Assembly: GCA_028877195.1 (NCBI GenBank) | Contig: JAPPIL010000214.1 | Span: forward strand, 1-24,293 | Reading direction: 5' to 3' | Length of the DNA stretch: 24,293 bases | From: Pseudomonadota bacterium | Lineage (GTDB): Bacteria > Bdellovibrionota_B > Oligoflexia > Oligoflexales > JAPPIL01 | Part shown: positions 17,201 to 24,293 of the stretch, piece after piece | Layout of the letters: each line of letters starts with the position of its first letter | How positions within the stretch are numbered: position 1 is the stretch's first letter | Program-made: the position numbers and the translations under genes | Notes under the pieces: generated by a model | Database searches by the model: none | What the model saw: the letters and a program-made list of their open reading frames with translations, nothing else | Told to the model about the DNA's origin: nothing

Positions 17201-17954
17201 CATAGATAATAAAGATACCATCAAGCCCCTTTGTGTCTTGTAAAAACTGCGCGGCATTGCGATATAAGGTTACAACTTGACCATGACGATAAGATCCGAT
17301 GCTTGCTCCGCCAGTAATCTGGCGATAAGCTTCAACAAATGTTTTTTGGGCATGTCGTCTATTCTGACGCAGTGCTCGTATAAATTTTTGATAGCTGCTA
17401 TTTGGCTGCGATGCGATAAAACCTTGCAGCTCTTCATATTTGCTTGGATAGTTTTTCTGCCAGCCATTGATAATTTCTACAGCTTGTATTGAGCTGTGTG
17501 CTGACAACCGTTCAAAATCCTTTTGCCAGCCCTGCACAGCAAAAGCATCATTAAGTGCCGTATAAAAAGCATCTTCTATTTCACCCTCATCACCGTTAAG
17601 AAATACAGGCAAGTAAGACACTCTCCGCACTGCTGACCAGTTTTGCCAAAAATAAGAAGAAGCTAGGCGGCGCTGTTGTTTAACTACTGCTGCGATCTTT
17701 GTTTTGCTATTGGCAGTAAGGCTATGGGCAGTAAACAAAGCAAAGGTTGACTTGCCAGTCCCAGGTGTGCCTGCGAACACATGCACACGTTGATTAGAGC
17801 TATCATCAGACATCGGCGTGGTAACATCAACAAAAGCACGTTGCAGCTTATCAGATAAGATAATATTTTTGATGCTTGTTTGATCGCTAAAATCAATTTT
17901 TATATTGCTAGAGCGGGAAAAATTGCGCTTTATTTTTATAAATTTATTTTTCAA
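14232..17954 (-). CDS. sspC: SspC: large P-loop ATPase of the PT modification complex
   Basis: A 1240-residue protein with Walker A AGTPGTGKST (61-70) and Walker B DGIFIIYDEFGKYLE (245-259). IHMLLIAHLP just after could be the sensor strand. The rest is long and helical without a domain I can name. In Ssp systems SspC is the ATPase that works with SspB and SspD. Its place immediately after the DUF4007 gene, with a 4-bp overlap (TTGA: a TTG start on the sspB TGA stop), supports this. AAGG lies about 6 nt before the TTG. Large P-loop ATPases of BREX (BrxC/PglY) share the general plan, but no BREX partner (PglZ, PglX) is present. The gene ends in a duplicated 9-bp unit giving two in-frame TAA stops. 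Confidence 0.78.
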   Translation of the reverse strand: MKNKFIKIKRNFSRSSNIKIDFSDQTSIKNIILSDKLQRAFVDVTTPMSDDSSNQRVHVFAGTPGTGKSTFALFTAHSLTANSKTKIAAVVKQQRRLASSYFWQNWSAVRRVSYLPVFLNGDEGEIEDAFYTALNDAFAVQGWQKDFERLSAHSSIQAVEIINGWQKNYPSKYEELQGFIASQPNSSYQKFIRALRQNRRHAQKTFVEAYRQITGGASIGSYRHGQVVTLYRNAAQFLQDTKGLDGIFIIYDEFGKYLERGVRQPHNFDLHFLQDMAELCNRSEALHIHMLLIAHLPVSQYTTQLPRIIQQEWKKVEGRFQQSSFNSGYESSYTLVAAVFDSDIKQHHNKLWKKLHHLTSKWRAYNKASTNLAAACACTVEKISNCYPLHPSVFALLPLLSERVAQHERTMFSFLTRNEEFSLPRFIEKTVCSENRLHFMRPYDLYCYFRPLIAGDVGIGGASKIAIIVDGALNSLDSEQTCAQDIVALLGIAAVINNRSLLTLNAPSLTALLWGLHDSQDIDDALKFLQKNKFIAFDKIKTEFNLFDGSSVDLQEELNKVRQKSLTTDGYNKILKDNCHVNFVVPKEYNFNNGITRFFREQLLSLEELAAGKYHVDYSKEDGRVFYIIPFNNAEVQRIKDYCQRASLASALFVTSDKPIEITSELLELQAIAQLYSRKELLSAGGVVRKELDHYRDNARALVSKALQRIRSNLYMCASIFYRGKCLGAGVKTIARLAQLASQVCANEYCNYPRFNNEMINRHRPSNPIIQGRTRFIEACRNNFAVKRFGIEGGGPEFAMYQALMCANLFVRKGKNRVPTFNEGSALLPLFKDFCSYLQKSEQSPVGMDELIAHWQRPPFGVRLALVPIYLNLFTNMMPSPISFFYEGLYVGKVDTDMFETSIKQPKKYSLRMVTIDAKKRSYLHELVNKFAECLPDAAPVHKSTLDFIGVAKIITRFYTLIPNYTRRHPALTTREKQLITALEGFRQPESFILFGLPELYTKKPFVQLTLREQSSFLQTLKHDIESLFKHYVDLIKRLAQQQKLALQKLQNSSGTVVFSKVARGAPLAVYWLRVMNNFPAEVLLFPFSAVTTRFVNRVTQMGSNASNQMVVENIADALTGANPKNWSEKGEALFNFNLQRTITEIEEVHYLKAHNNTNMVRISSLQTTNNNPVVREIICTKLDHGKHKQLLERLCQHLSHLSNEEKNSILLTMLEHLNTKQPLSSSKITGEASIGAAWG

Positions 17955-18820
17955 TTTGCCTTGCCGTAGTATCTATCTAATAGCTTTTCTCCCCGCACTT
18001 TAGTGCTTATCTCGATAGAAAAAAATCCACCTGTATGCTTATAGCTAAACCAACGCGGGAATTTTTCTACTAGTCTGTTCAAGAGATTTATAGTCTGGTC
18101 AGTGTTCAAGCAAAAAACCTTCGTCGGTGAACAGTCGCGTTTGAGTAATTCATCAAACGAAAACTGTATGCTTTGCTCCAATTGATGTGTCCAAAACTGC
18201 ACCAATGTATATCCAAATATTTCCACAGGCAGCTCATCGCTATCGGGTGCACGTAAACGATAGGTGTTATCGACACCTTTATCTATTAGGGATAACCTTG
18301 TTAAGGGACAGATATCGATATCTTCAGGTGTCTTGCGTCCCTCAAAGGCTGGCTCAACATACATGCGCAACAAGGTATTAATATCTTTGACAAGAGTGTT
18401 GCGATTTACCTTTTTATCATTGAGTGTGCAGTAGCTTTCAAGATAATGAACTGCTGATTCAGTTGTGAATTCACTCACGCCGAACTTATTGAAGAACCAA
18501 AACCAGGTGGTAGCATGACTCTTGTTACACGCTAGAAAATAATGCAGCAGCCACGCAGATCCGAGCCAGTCACAATATGGGTCGCGGGTCATCATTAACT
18601 TGCCTATATGACCTGAAGAAAGCTGCCCGTCTACTACCTTCGCAAACTCTGTCGCTAACAACCAATAGCGTATTGATTTTACCATGTTCGTGCCAACACC
18701 GAGCAAGGCGATTGCCTCATCTCTGCTGCTGAACAAATCGCCCTGCTTTGCCAGCATATGCATGCCTTTAAATAGCCAGTTATCACGAAGGTGGAATGTT
18801 TCATGCCCCCCAAACTTCAC
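17951..18820 (-). CDS. sspB: SspB: DUF4007 nickase-type component of PT modification
   Basis: A 289-residue protein opening with the DUF4007 signature FGGHETFHLRDNWLFKG (3-19) and GVGTNMVKSIRYWL (~41-54). The C-terminal half has QFSFDELL and a KFPRWFSYK segment. SspB proteins are reported to nick DNA for sulfur insertion. The GTG start overlaps the sspA stop (GTGA) and has a strong GAGGTGAT 7 nt upstream; the 3' end overlaps sspC by 4 bp. This places it in the middle of a tightly coupled sspA-sspB-sspC operon. Length and order agree with the family. I do not see a classical nuclease motif by eye and rely on the DUF4007 match. Confidence 0.85.
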   Translation of the reverse strand: MKFGGHETFHLRDNWLFKGMHMLAKQGDLFSSRDEAIALLGVGTNMVKSIRYWLLATEFAKVVDGQLSSGHIGKLMMTRDPYCDWLGSAWLLHYFLACNKSHATTWFWFFNKFGVSEFTTESAVHYLESYCTLNDKKVNRNTLVKDINTLLRMYVEPAFEGRKTPEDIDICPLTRLSLIDKGVDNTYRLRAPDSDELPVEIFGYTLVQFWTHQLEQSIQFSFDELLKRDCSPTKVFCLNTDQTINLLNRLVEKFPRWFSYKHTGGFFSIEISTKVRGEKLLDRYYGKAN

Positions 18821-19941
18821 GAGTCTATCACCTCATGCAAAACCTCAAGCGCATATTCAATCTCGGCACTGTGATTAAAGTTAGCAAAAGAAAACCGCAA
18901 GCATGATGCGGCATAGTCTTTGTTAAAACCCAACCCTTGCAACACATGGCTTGGCTCTGCCCCATGACAAGCTGATCCTGTGGCAACATATATTCCTCGC
19001 CTCGCAAGTTCCATCACCATTGCATCGGCCGGCTGATTAGGCAAATGTATGTTACTGGTGTTGCATAAGCGAAAAGAGTTTTCACAATTTATCTGGGCTT
19101 TTGTTTTTAAGTTCTTTACTGCGCACTCAAAGAAATCACGCATGCTTGCTATTTTCTCTAAATCCCAATGCCTTGTGTCCTCTAATGCCAAACGCAAACT
19201 TCTGATAGCTCCAGCATTGTAGGTACCACCTCTCAAGCCCTCTTCTTGACCACCACCGATGATAAGCGGGGTGAACTGTGCTGGTTCGCGAGCATACGTA
19301 ACACCCATGCCTTTCAACCCACCGATTTTATGAGCTGAAAAACTAGCATAATCAACGCCCATCTCTTCGAGATTGACAGGCAGTTTACCAAGCATCTGCA
19401 CGCCATCAAGATGCACAAGACAGTCTTGTGCCCTACATATTGCTGTCAGTTGTGCGACATCCTGCACTACCCCTGTCTCATTGTTCGCACCAAGCAAAGT
19501 AACTAGCGCATGCGGATGTGCCTTTACTTGTGCGGATAAATGTTCAGGGCAGAGCATGCCATCAGCATCGTTGTTGATATAAAGCACTCGGATACTATGC
19601 CGCTTCAGCCTCTCTACACAGCTACTGACGGCACTGTGCTCAAGCCGTGAGGTGAGCACAATCTCAATGCCGTGTTCCTGCAAAAATATTGGCTGCAGAA
19701 CACTATTGATCGATTCTGTCGCACCACTGGTAAAAAAAATATTTTTAGCATTTGTGCCAATAAAATTGGCTATACATCTGCGATCGTTTGCAATCATGTC
19801 TTTTAATTTTTGACCCAACAGGTGTAGCGAAGAGGGGTTGGCATAGTAAGTGATAAAGTTATCTTTCAGCCAAGTTTCAACGCTGGGCGAGAGTCGCGTC
19901 GCCGCGTTGTTATCAAAATAAATATGTGGGTTATCGCGCAA
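18817..19941 (-). CDS. sspA: SspA: cysteine desulfurase supplying sulfur for PT modification
   Basis: A 374-residue class V aminotransferase-fold enzyme. It starts IYFDNNAATR, carries TSGATESIN (71-79), HSA (102-104), HLDGVQ (177-182) and the PLP lysine in SAHKIGG (K205). The catalytic cysteine lies in ATGSACHG (C325), in a short loop. It resembles IscS/DndA and would take sulfur from cysteine as a persulfide and pass it to SspD. A TAG lies two codons upstream in frame, which forces the TTG start at 19941; no strong ribosome binding site precedes it. In described ssp loci sspA is often divergent from sspBCD, whereas here it leads the same operon. A housekeeping desulfurase is unlikely given overlaps with sspB. 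Confidence 0.88.
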   Translation of the reverse strand: MRDNPHIYFDNNAATRLSPSVETWLKDNFITYYANPSSLHLLGQKLKDMIANDRRCIANFIGTNAKNIFFTSGATESINSVLQPIFLQEHGIEIVLTSRLEHSAVSSCVERLKRHSIRVLYINNDADGMLCPEHLSAQVKAHPHALVTLLGANNETGVVQDVAQLTAICRAQDCLVHLDGVQMLGKLPVNLEEMGVDYASFSAHKIGGLKGMGVTYAREPAQFTPLIIGGGQEEGLRGGTYNAGAIRSLRLALEDTRHWDLEKIASMRDFFECAVKNLKTKAQINCENSFRLCNTSNIHLPNQPADAMVMELARRGIYVATGSACHGAEPSHVLQGLGFNKDYAASCLRFSFANFNHSAEIEYALEVLHEVIDS

Positions 19942-20045
19942 AATCTAGCCAATCATGTTGAGTATATTTTAGCACAGAGCACAGATAGAGTTCGGGGGGC
20001 TACTGCGCTTCTGATTGTAGTATGCAGTTTGGTAAGAATATCCAG

Positions 20046-21017
20046 CTACAAGTTTACCACTTGCGGCGACCAGATTTTTTGTTTGATGGCGGCAAATTTT
20101 AGCGATAATTTGTATTGCCACACCTGCGGTTGATACTTATCTTTGACTCTGATGCTTGCCCGCATAAAATCAACCATCGCCACTAAGTAAGCAAGCCCCC
20201 GATAGCCAAGCAATTGTAAATCAATAGCATTGATCGCAGGCAAATCCTGTGGTGTTTTATTCAAGCCCGCAGGCAATGAGCTGTAATTGCCGATAAAGTC
20301 AACAAAGTAGCCATTAGCTGTGGCGATGAGCTGTGATTTCGGTAGTCGCCAACGATGCATGCCAATCATGGGAACTGATTCAACATTGTAAAATTTTAAA
20401 ATCTTATTGAAATAGACCAGCATCTTGAAATTATCTGGCAAAAAAATTGCATCGTACTTTTGCAGTTGCTGAAACCTCGTCTTGCGTCCATCTTCGGTAT
20501 CGAAGACATCTTCTTCCACTTGGAACAGCTTGCGCACTGCTTGATTCATCGTTTGAAAGTCGCTGCCATCATAGAATGCCGTCTCTACCCGCAAACGCTT
20601 GGCATGTGCGTATTTTTTAAACTTATGAGCGATATTAGAGTCCTTGCTGTTGCTCAAGATTGCGATACTACGGAAGTTGCGAGCTACCCCCTCATCTACC
20701 GCTTGCTTAATCAATTGATCAAAATCAGGATAAACAGAACGCAGCAGATATGGGTCTTCGGCTTCACGCTTGGCCATGTAAAGGATTGGCACATGGTTGT
20801 CTAAACAACTGACTAGCAGATTGTTGCGCAACAAGGGACGCGGCAAATCGGTTATCAAAGCATGCACCTTCTGGGTTTTGATCAATCTAACGAGGGCTGA
20901 TAAATTGTTTTTATTGCGCAGCACGCGTAGCTTCAGATGCTTGTGATGATGTCGTCTGTATAAATTTATCACCTTGATGAGTTGCTTATATTGTGGGTTT
21001 TGTTCAGATAGCAACAC
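20046..21017 (-). CDS. LppC/LpoA-like PBP activator, main body (separated from its signal peptide by a TAA)
   Basis: A 323-residue periplasmic-binding-protein type I fold (from a GTG at 21017). YDAIFLPDNFKMLVYFNKIL, then VESVPMIGMHRWRLP, and FVDFIGNYSS resemble the LppC/LpoA family that activates class A PBPs at the outer membrane. The frame is open further up to TAA 21036-21038, reading PHKTVVVLLSEQNP, a normal first beta strand. No ribosome binding site precedes the GTG, and without a signal peptide the product would stay in the cytoplasm. The preceding 54 codons in the same frame supply a lipoprotein signal. It follows the PBP gene directly, which fits a PBP activator. It is likely one gene broken by a nonsense change, or a readthrough product. 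Confidence 0.75.
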   Translation of the reverse strand: MLLSEQNPQYKQLIKVINLYRRHHHKHLKLRVLRNKNNLSALVRLIKTQKVHALITDLPRPLLRNNLLVSCLDNHVPILYMAKREAEDPYLLRSVYPDFDQLIKQAVDEGVARNFRSIAILSNSKDSNIAHKFKKYAHAKRLRVETAFYDGSDFQTMNQAVRKLFQVEEDVFDTEDGRKTRFQQLQKYDAIFLPDNFKMLVYFNKILKFYNVESVPMIGMHRWRLPKSQLIATANGYFVDFIGNYSSLPAGLNKTPQDLPAINAIDLQLLGYRGLAYLVAMVDFMRASIRVKDKYQPQVWQYKLSLKFAAIKQKIWSPQVVNL

Positions 21018-21035
21018 GACAACGGTTTTATGCGG

Positions 21036-21200
21036 TTAAAATATCCGCACCGACTCGCTAGCAGTCGGTACCCGCAGACGATGCTTATTGATTACCGTTA
21101 TCTCGCTATACCCAACCGCTAAATCCTCACGGTGTGCACAAGCATTGATCCCAACACATGCCAATAGCGCTATCAACAACGATAGTCTTACTAGTTCCAC
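21036..21200 (-). CDS. Lipoprotein signal peptide and N-terminus of the LpoA-like gene, ended by TAA
   Basis: 54 codons starting at GTG 21198-21200, inside the last codons of the PBP gene, and ending at TAA 21036-21038. The peptide has a lipoprotein signal, VRLSLLIALLACVGINAC, with possible lipid-modified cysteines at 15 (LLAC) or 21 (INAC). About 33 residues follow. It is exactly in frame with the 323-residue downstream part, from which it differs only by the TAA. A C-to-T change of CAA (Gln) would create that stop. Too short to be a recognisable protein alone. The overlap with the PBP gene implies translational coupling. I read it as the 5' part of one broken gene. Confidence 0.7.
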   Translation of the reverse strand: MELVRLSLLIALLACVGINACAHREDLAVGYSEITVINKHRLRVPTASESVRIF

Positions 21201-23173
21201 TTGAATAGCCCCCGATACTCTTGCTTTTCAGTCAAGGACTGGAAGGGCGAATGTTTGTTGCTCGGCACTTTGCCATGCAGAAAATACATGCGCACTCCCT
21301 TGGAGTCGATGTTGCCGAAACGCGGATTAACTTTAGCAACATCTACACCATCAGGGACATCAAACCCCTGTCTTGCTTGTGGTGGCACGGCTTTTGCCAT
21401 AAATGCCGCCCAAATCGGTAAGGCAACTGTCGCACCAAAAGCACTGCCACTGTTGCTAGCATTGCTATCGCTACCTAACCAAACAATAGTTACAAGATCG
21501 CTGCTAAAGCCACAAAACCAATTATCTCTGGCGGCATCCGATGTTCCTGTTTTGCCCGCCGCCCAAGTATGGAAACGACGGTATTTACTAGCGGTGCCGC
21601 GGTGAAATACATCCTGCATAGCGCTGGTCATCAAAAAACTTATCTGTTCACTGATAATTGTATCTGTTCTGTCGGTTGCTGGCTTGAGTTGATAGACAGT
21701 TTTGCCATGCCGATCGATTATCTTGGTTATCGCACTTTGACGAGTCAATTTACCCGCATTGGCGAACACCGAATAGATATTTGCCATCTCGGTTATACGA
21801 ATCTCCGAACTACCAAGCACAGTGCCCAACTCATCCTTCAATGCCGTGTTAATACCAAACCGCTGTGCATGCTTGATGACCCGTTTGATACCAAGTTTAT
21901 TGCCAAGCTCAACCACTGGTAAGTTCAAGGACTTGTAAAAAGAGCGATAAAGAGTAGTTTCACGCATGATTTCATTGCGCTGTTCACGTGGGCGGTATTC
22001 GTCAACGCTAACAGGAGCAACAAAAGCCATATCACTCCAAGCGATACCATTCATCAATGCATACGAGTAAACAATCGGTTTGAACGCCGAACCTGGCTGT
22101 CGTAGGGCTTGCGTGGCACGGTTGAATTTTGATTGCTGATAATCCCGACCACCGATCATCGCCAATATATGACCGTTGCGAGGATTGACGCTGATTAAAC
22201 CGACCTCCATGCCTTTAGCAACGCTGGTAAGCGTGTCAATGTCTTGGGTGATGCGATTAGCCAATAGTTGTTTATTGAGGTCTAACGTTGTGTGAATACG
22301 GTAGCCTTGATCTTTAATTGATGAAACGTTTAAAATTTTTTCCGATTCTTTGATGACATGATCAACGAAGTGCGGTGCAATACTCGTCCGTTGTGGCACA
22401 TATTCTTTGAACCGTAGTGGCATGCGTTCAATGCTTTGTTTTTGGTGTGCGGTTATCTTGCCGCTGGCAAGCAAGGCTTGGAGCACCTGTTGTTGGCGAA
22501 GCTTCGCTCGCGCTAATGAACGTTGCGGGTTATCGCGGTTGGGGGAACGAAATAAACCTGCGATCATCACCAGCTCGGCGGCGTTGAGTTTAGCAAGTGG
22601 CAAGCCAAAATATCTGCCTGCTGCTGCGCCGATCCCGTAAGCACGATTGCCGAGATAGAGATTGTTGAGGTAGACGGCAAGTATTTGCTCTTTCGGCAAG
22701 ATGCGCTCAAGCTCAAAAGCTAGGAAGACCTCTTTGATTTTGCGTTGCCAGGTTCTTTCCCTTGTTAGACTGTAGTTTTTCACTAACTGTTGCGTAATCG
22801 TGCTACCACCTTGGGTGATTTTGGTTTTTTTCAAATTCTGAATTGCCGCCCGCAAGACAGCCTTGACATCAAAGCCAGCATGTTGGAAAAAATTCCTGTC
22901 TTCAATAGCGATAACTGCATCAATCATAATTTGCGGAATTTCTGCGTAAGGCACATAAACGCTAAACTCCGAATAAACTTCAGCGATTACCTTGCCATCA
23001 TTGGCATAGATACGGGTATTGTCTTTATCTTGGTGATTGACGATCGCATCAAGGGCATCGCTGTGTCTAGCAATCATCGTATCAGCCAGCCACGCTAGGC
23101 AAATACCGAACAGTAGCACACCAAAAACGGCGACCGTAAGGAACATGCGCAACTTCGGTCTTAAGCTAGCCAT
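21191..23173 (-). CDS. mrcA: Class A penicillin-binding protein (PBP1A-like)
   Basis: A bifunctional peptidoglycan synthase of 660 residues. It has one N-terminal membrane segment (~10-30). The glycosyltransferase (GT51) domain has EDRNFFQHAGFD (catalytic E91), QGGSTITQQLVKN (121-133), RKIKEVFLAFELE and ILAVYLNNLYLG. The transpeptidase domain has SxxK in PGSAFKP (S362, K365), SxN in KSLN (415-417) and KTG in AGKTGTSD (541-543). It polymerises and cross-links glycan in the periplasm. At 660 residues it is shorter than E. coli PBP1A (850), without room for the large insert. AGGAG lies about 6 nt before the ATG. It follows the lipoprotein gene by 22 bp and overlaps the LpoA-like gene start, so the three form one operon. 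Confidence 0.93.
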   Translation of the reverse strand: MASLRPKLRMFLTVAVFGVLLFGICLAWLADTMIARHSDALDAIVNHQDKDNTRIYANDGKVIAEVYSEFSVYVPYAEIPQIMIDAVIAIEDRNFFQHAGFDVKAVLRAAIQNLKKTKITQGGSTITQQLVKNYSLTRERTWQRKIKEVFLAFELERILPKEQILAVYLNNLYLGNRAYGIGAAAGRYFGLPLAKLNAAELVMIAGLFRSPNRDNPQRSLARAKLRQQQVLQALLASGKITAHQKQSIERMPLRFKEYVPQRTSIAPHFVDHVIKESEKILNVSSIKDQGYRIHTTLDLNKQLLANRITQDIDTLTSVAKGMEVGLISVNPRNGHILAMIGGRDYQQSKFNRATQALRQPGSAFKPIVYSYALMNGIAWSDMAFVAPVSVDEYRPREQRNEIMRETTLYRSFYKSLNLPVVELGNKLGIKRVIKHAQRFGINTALKDELGTVLGSSEIRITEMANIYSVFANAGKLTRQSAITKIIDRHGKTVYQLKPATDRTDTIISEQISFLMTSAMQDVFHRGTASKYRRFHTWAAGKTGTSDAARDNWFCGFSSDLVTIVWLGSDSNASNSGSAFGATVALPIWAAFMAKAVPPQARQGFDVPDGVDVAKVNPRFGNIDSKGVRMYFLHGKVPSNKHSPFQSLTEKQEYRGLFKWN

Positions 23174-23195
23174 GTGATGCTCCTGCGGGGATGAG

Positions 23196-24065
23196 TTAGT
23201 TTAATTGTCGCAAAAACTTATTATCGACATCAAGCAACAGCTCGATCTCTTGGCGCAAACTTGCTTCTCGTTCAAGAGTGCGTTTAGTGGTTGGATTAGT
23301 AAGAAACGTAGTGCTAGCATCGTTGATGCGCCTGATGGTCGCTAAACGTTTGAGCACCGCATCTTGAAGATTTTCTCTACTCCAAATTTTTTCTTTGGTT
23401 AAAAACTCACGCTGCGTATTAGTTAGTGTTGTCGGAAATTTGTCCCTGCCGTAAACCCATTCTTGCTTGCCAACCTGTTCAATAACTTGGCGTTGGTAAG
23501 TAACATAATCAATCTTGCGAGCGATGAGACGTTGGTTGCTATTGCTTGCTTCGCGCCATGCGGAGGCAATTCTCCCCAAAGCACGTGTGTCGGTGTTGAC
23601 TGCGATGAGTCGGCGCAGATCGGTATGTTCCTCGCGCATTAGGCTAATATGGACATCAAGAGCAGCGGTTGCATCGTCCACTTGTTTAGCAAAGCCAAGC
23701 ATAGCTCGATTATTGCTAGTTGTGAGCTTGCCGCCATGCTGAGGGTTGTAATCGCTGATGAGGATATCCACAATCTTGCCGATGGAAGCACTTGCCTGGA
23801 GTTTATCGTCAACGAAATCACGATAGGCTCTGATGGCAGTAGAACTGTCTTGTCCACTGAATAGGGATTTTAGTTTGCTGATGTCGTTACTGATGATTGC
23901 CTGATGGGTGGTTGCTATGACTTTCTTAATATAGGCATCGGAGTTGCGTGCGGCAATACGCATAGACGCTGCGAAAGCTGCAGCAAATTTACCCTCGCTC
24001 TTCTGCTCAATGATACAAGCTACGACAGAAGAGCATAGCAACAATGCCAAGCAAATTTTTCGCAT
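23196..24065 (-). CDS. Helical lipoprotein of unknown function (289 aa)
   Basis: Starts with a lipoprotein signal, CLALLLCSSVVAC, with the lipid-modified cysteine at 17. The rest is a mostly helical, charged protein without repeats or a domain I recognise; long amphipathic stretches such as LKRLATIRRIND suggest a coiled-coil or helical bundle. AAGG lies a few nt before the ATG. It is first in the operon with the class A PBP (22 bp gap), so a role in peptidoglycan synthesis or envelope integrity is a guess from position. It could also be an outer-membrane partner of the PBP. Not assigned to a family. Confidence 0.7.
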   Translation of the reverse strand: MRKICLALLLCSSVVACIIEQKSEGKFAAAFAASMRIAARNSDAYIKKVIATTHQAIISNDISKLKSLFSGQDSSTAIRAYRDFVDDKLQASASIGKIVDILISDYNPQHGGKLTTSNNRAMLGFAKQVDDATAALDVHISLMREEHTDLRRLIAVNTDTRALGRIASAWREASNSNQRLIARKIDYVTYQRQVIEQVGKQEWVYGRDKFPTTLTNTQREFLTKEKIWSRENLQDAVLKRLATIRRINDASTTFLTNPTTKRTLEREASLRQEIELLLDVDNKFLRQLN

Positions 24066-24164
24066 GCCTTAACCTTTTTGAATATCCAGCCCTCGCGCAG
24101 GCTATCGTCAGCAGTAAAGCAAAACTTTAATTTCGATACCTTGCTCATAACATAGGGGGTATTT

Positions 24165-24181
24165 GGGGCTTTGTTGCATAA
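24165..24181. mobile_element. Possible IS5-type terminal inverted repeat
   Basis: GGGGCTTTGTTGCATAA resembles the ends of some IS5-family elements. No transposase lies in the window, since the sequence degenerates 10 bp further on. The match is from memory and unsupported by a second copy here. Confidence 0.25.
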
Positions 24182-24190
24182 GTAATGCCT

Positions 24191-24293
24191 ATTTTTTTTT
24201 ATAGGGGGGGGGGGGGGGCCCGGCCGGGGGGCCCCCCCAAAAAAAAAAAAAAAAAAAGAAATAATAATTAAAAAAAAATTATTTTTTAAAAAA
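24191..24293. other. Low-complexity contig-end sequence
   Basis: A run of T, a long run of G, a G/C block that can fold on itself (CCCGGCCGGG and flanking G and C runs), then A-rich sequence to the end. It is unlike the rest of the window and most likely an assembly or sequencing artefact at a contig end. Confidence 0.75.

Noticed and set aside
14232..17954. BREX BrxC/PglY ATPase
   Set aside because: No PglZ, PglX or BrxL gene is present, and the gene overlaps a DUF4007 sspB gene.
18817..19941. Housekeeping IscS or NifS
   Set aside because: No isc or suf genes nearby; the gene overlaps sspB and leads a PT operon.
24200..24240. G/C hairpin as a terminator or origin
   Set aside because: It lies in homopolymer sequence at a contig end and is more likely an artefact.
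1..24293. CRISPR array, tRNA or rRNA genes
   Set aside because: No regularly spaced repeats and no tRNA- or rRNA-like segment seen on either strand.

Overview
The window reads as the chromosome of a Gram-negative proteobacterium, most likely gammaproteobacterial. It has a DnaB of about 445 residues, a class A penicillin-binding protein (PBP) followed by an LppC/LpoA-like lipoprotein, lipobox lipoproteins, and AGGTGA-type ribosome binding sites. Two large secreted-type ankyrin proteins hint at a host- or surface-associated lifestyle. That hint and the exact taxon are inference. The right end dissolves into homopolymers, so this is probably one whole contig or its edge.

Layout. (1) 1-3686: a fragment of an unidentified gene, then two full-length paralogous ankyrin-repeat proteins arranged head-to-head. 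(2) 3723-5060: replicative helicase dnaB. (3) 5488-6935: an AbiEi/AbiEii type IV toxin-antitoxin pair with its own promoter. (4) 7048-19941: a DNA phosphorothioation (PT) defence island of the Ssp type. (5) 20046-24065: a cell-envelope operon on the minus strand (lipoprotein, class A PBP, LpoA-like PBP activator). (6) 24165-24293: a possible IS end and low-complexity contig-end sequence.

How the island should work. SspA (cysteine desulfurase) mobilises sulfur. SspD (DndC-like ATP pyrophosphatase), SspB (DUF4007) and SspC (large P-loop ATPase) insert it into the DNA backbone. SspE (DUF262 plus DUF1524/HNH) senses the PT mark and attacks unmarked invading DNA. A Dnd-associated putative methyltransferase overlaps sspD by 4 bp. 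The layout is not the textbook sspBCD-E order. sspA-sspB-sspC form one overlapping minus-strand operon, and sspD-methyltransferase form a second. Between them, on the opposite strand, sits an 823-residue GHKL (Hsp90/MutL-type) ATPase that I cannot match to a named Ssp component. It shares a 207-bp divergent promoter region with sspD that contains a perfect 7-bp inverted repeat. A 96-residue protein with DUF5678-like features follows sspE. The GHKL ATPase, the methyltransferase and the split operon are the best candidates here for undescribed biology.

A second anomaly is in the envelope operon. The LpoA-like gene has its lipoprotein signal peptide and first ~54 codons in frame with the rest of the protein but separated from it by a single TAA. 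This is either a fresh nonsense mutation (one CAA-to-TAA change would explain it), a sequence error, or recoding.
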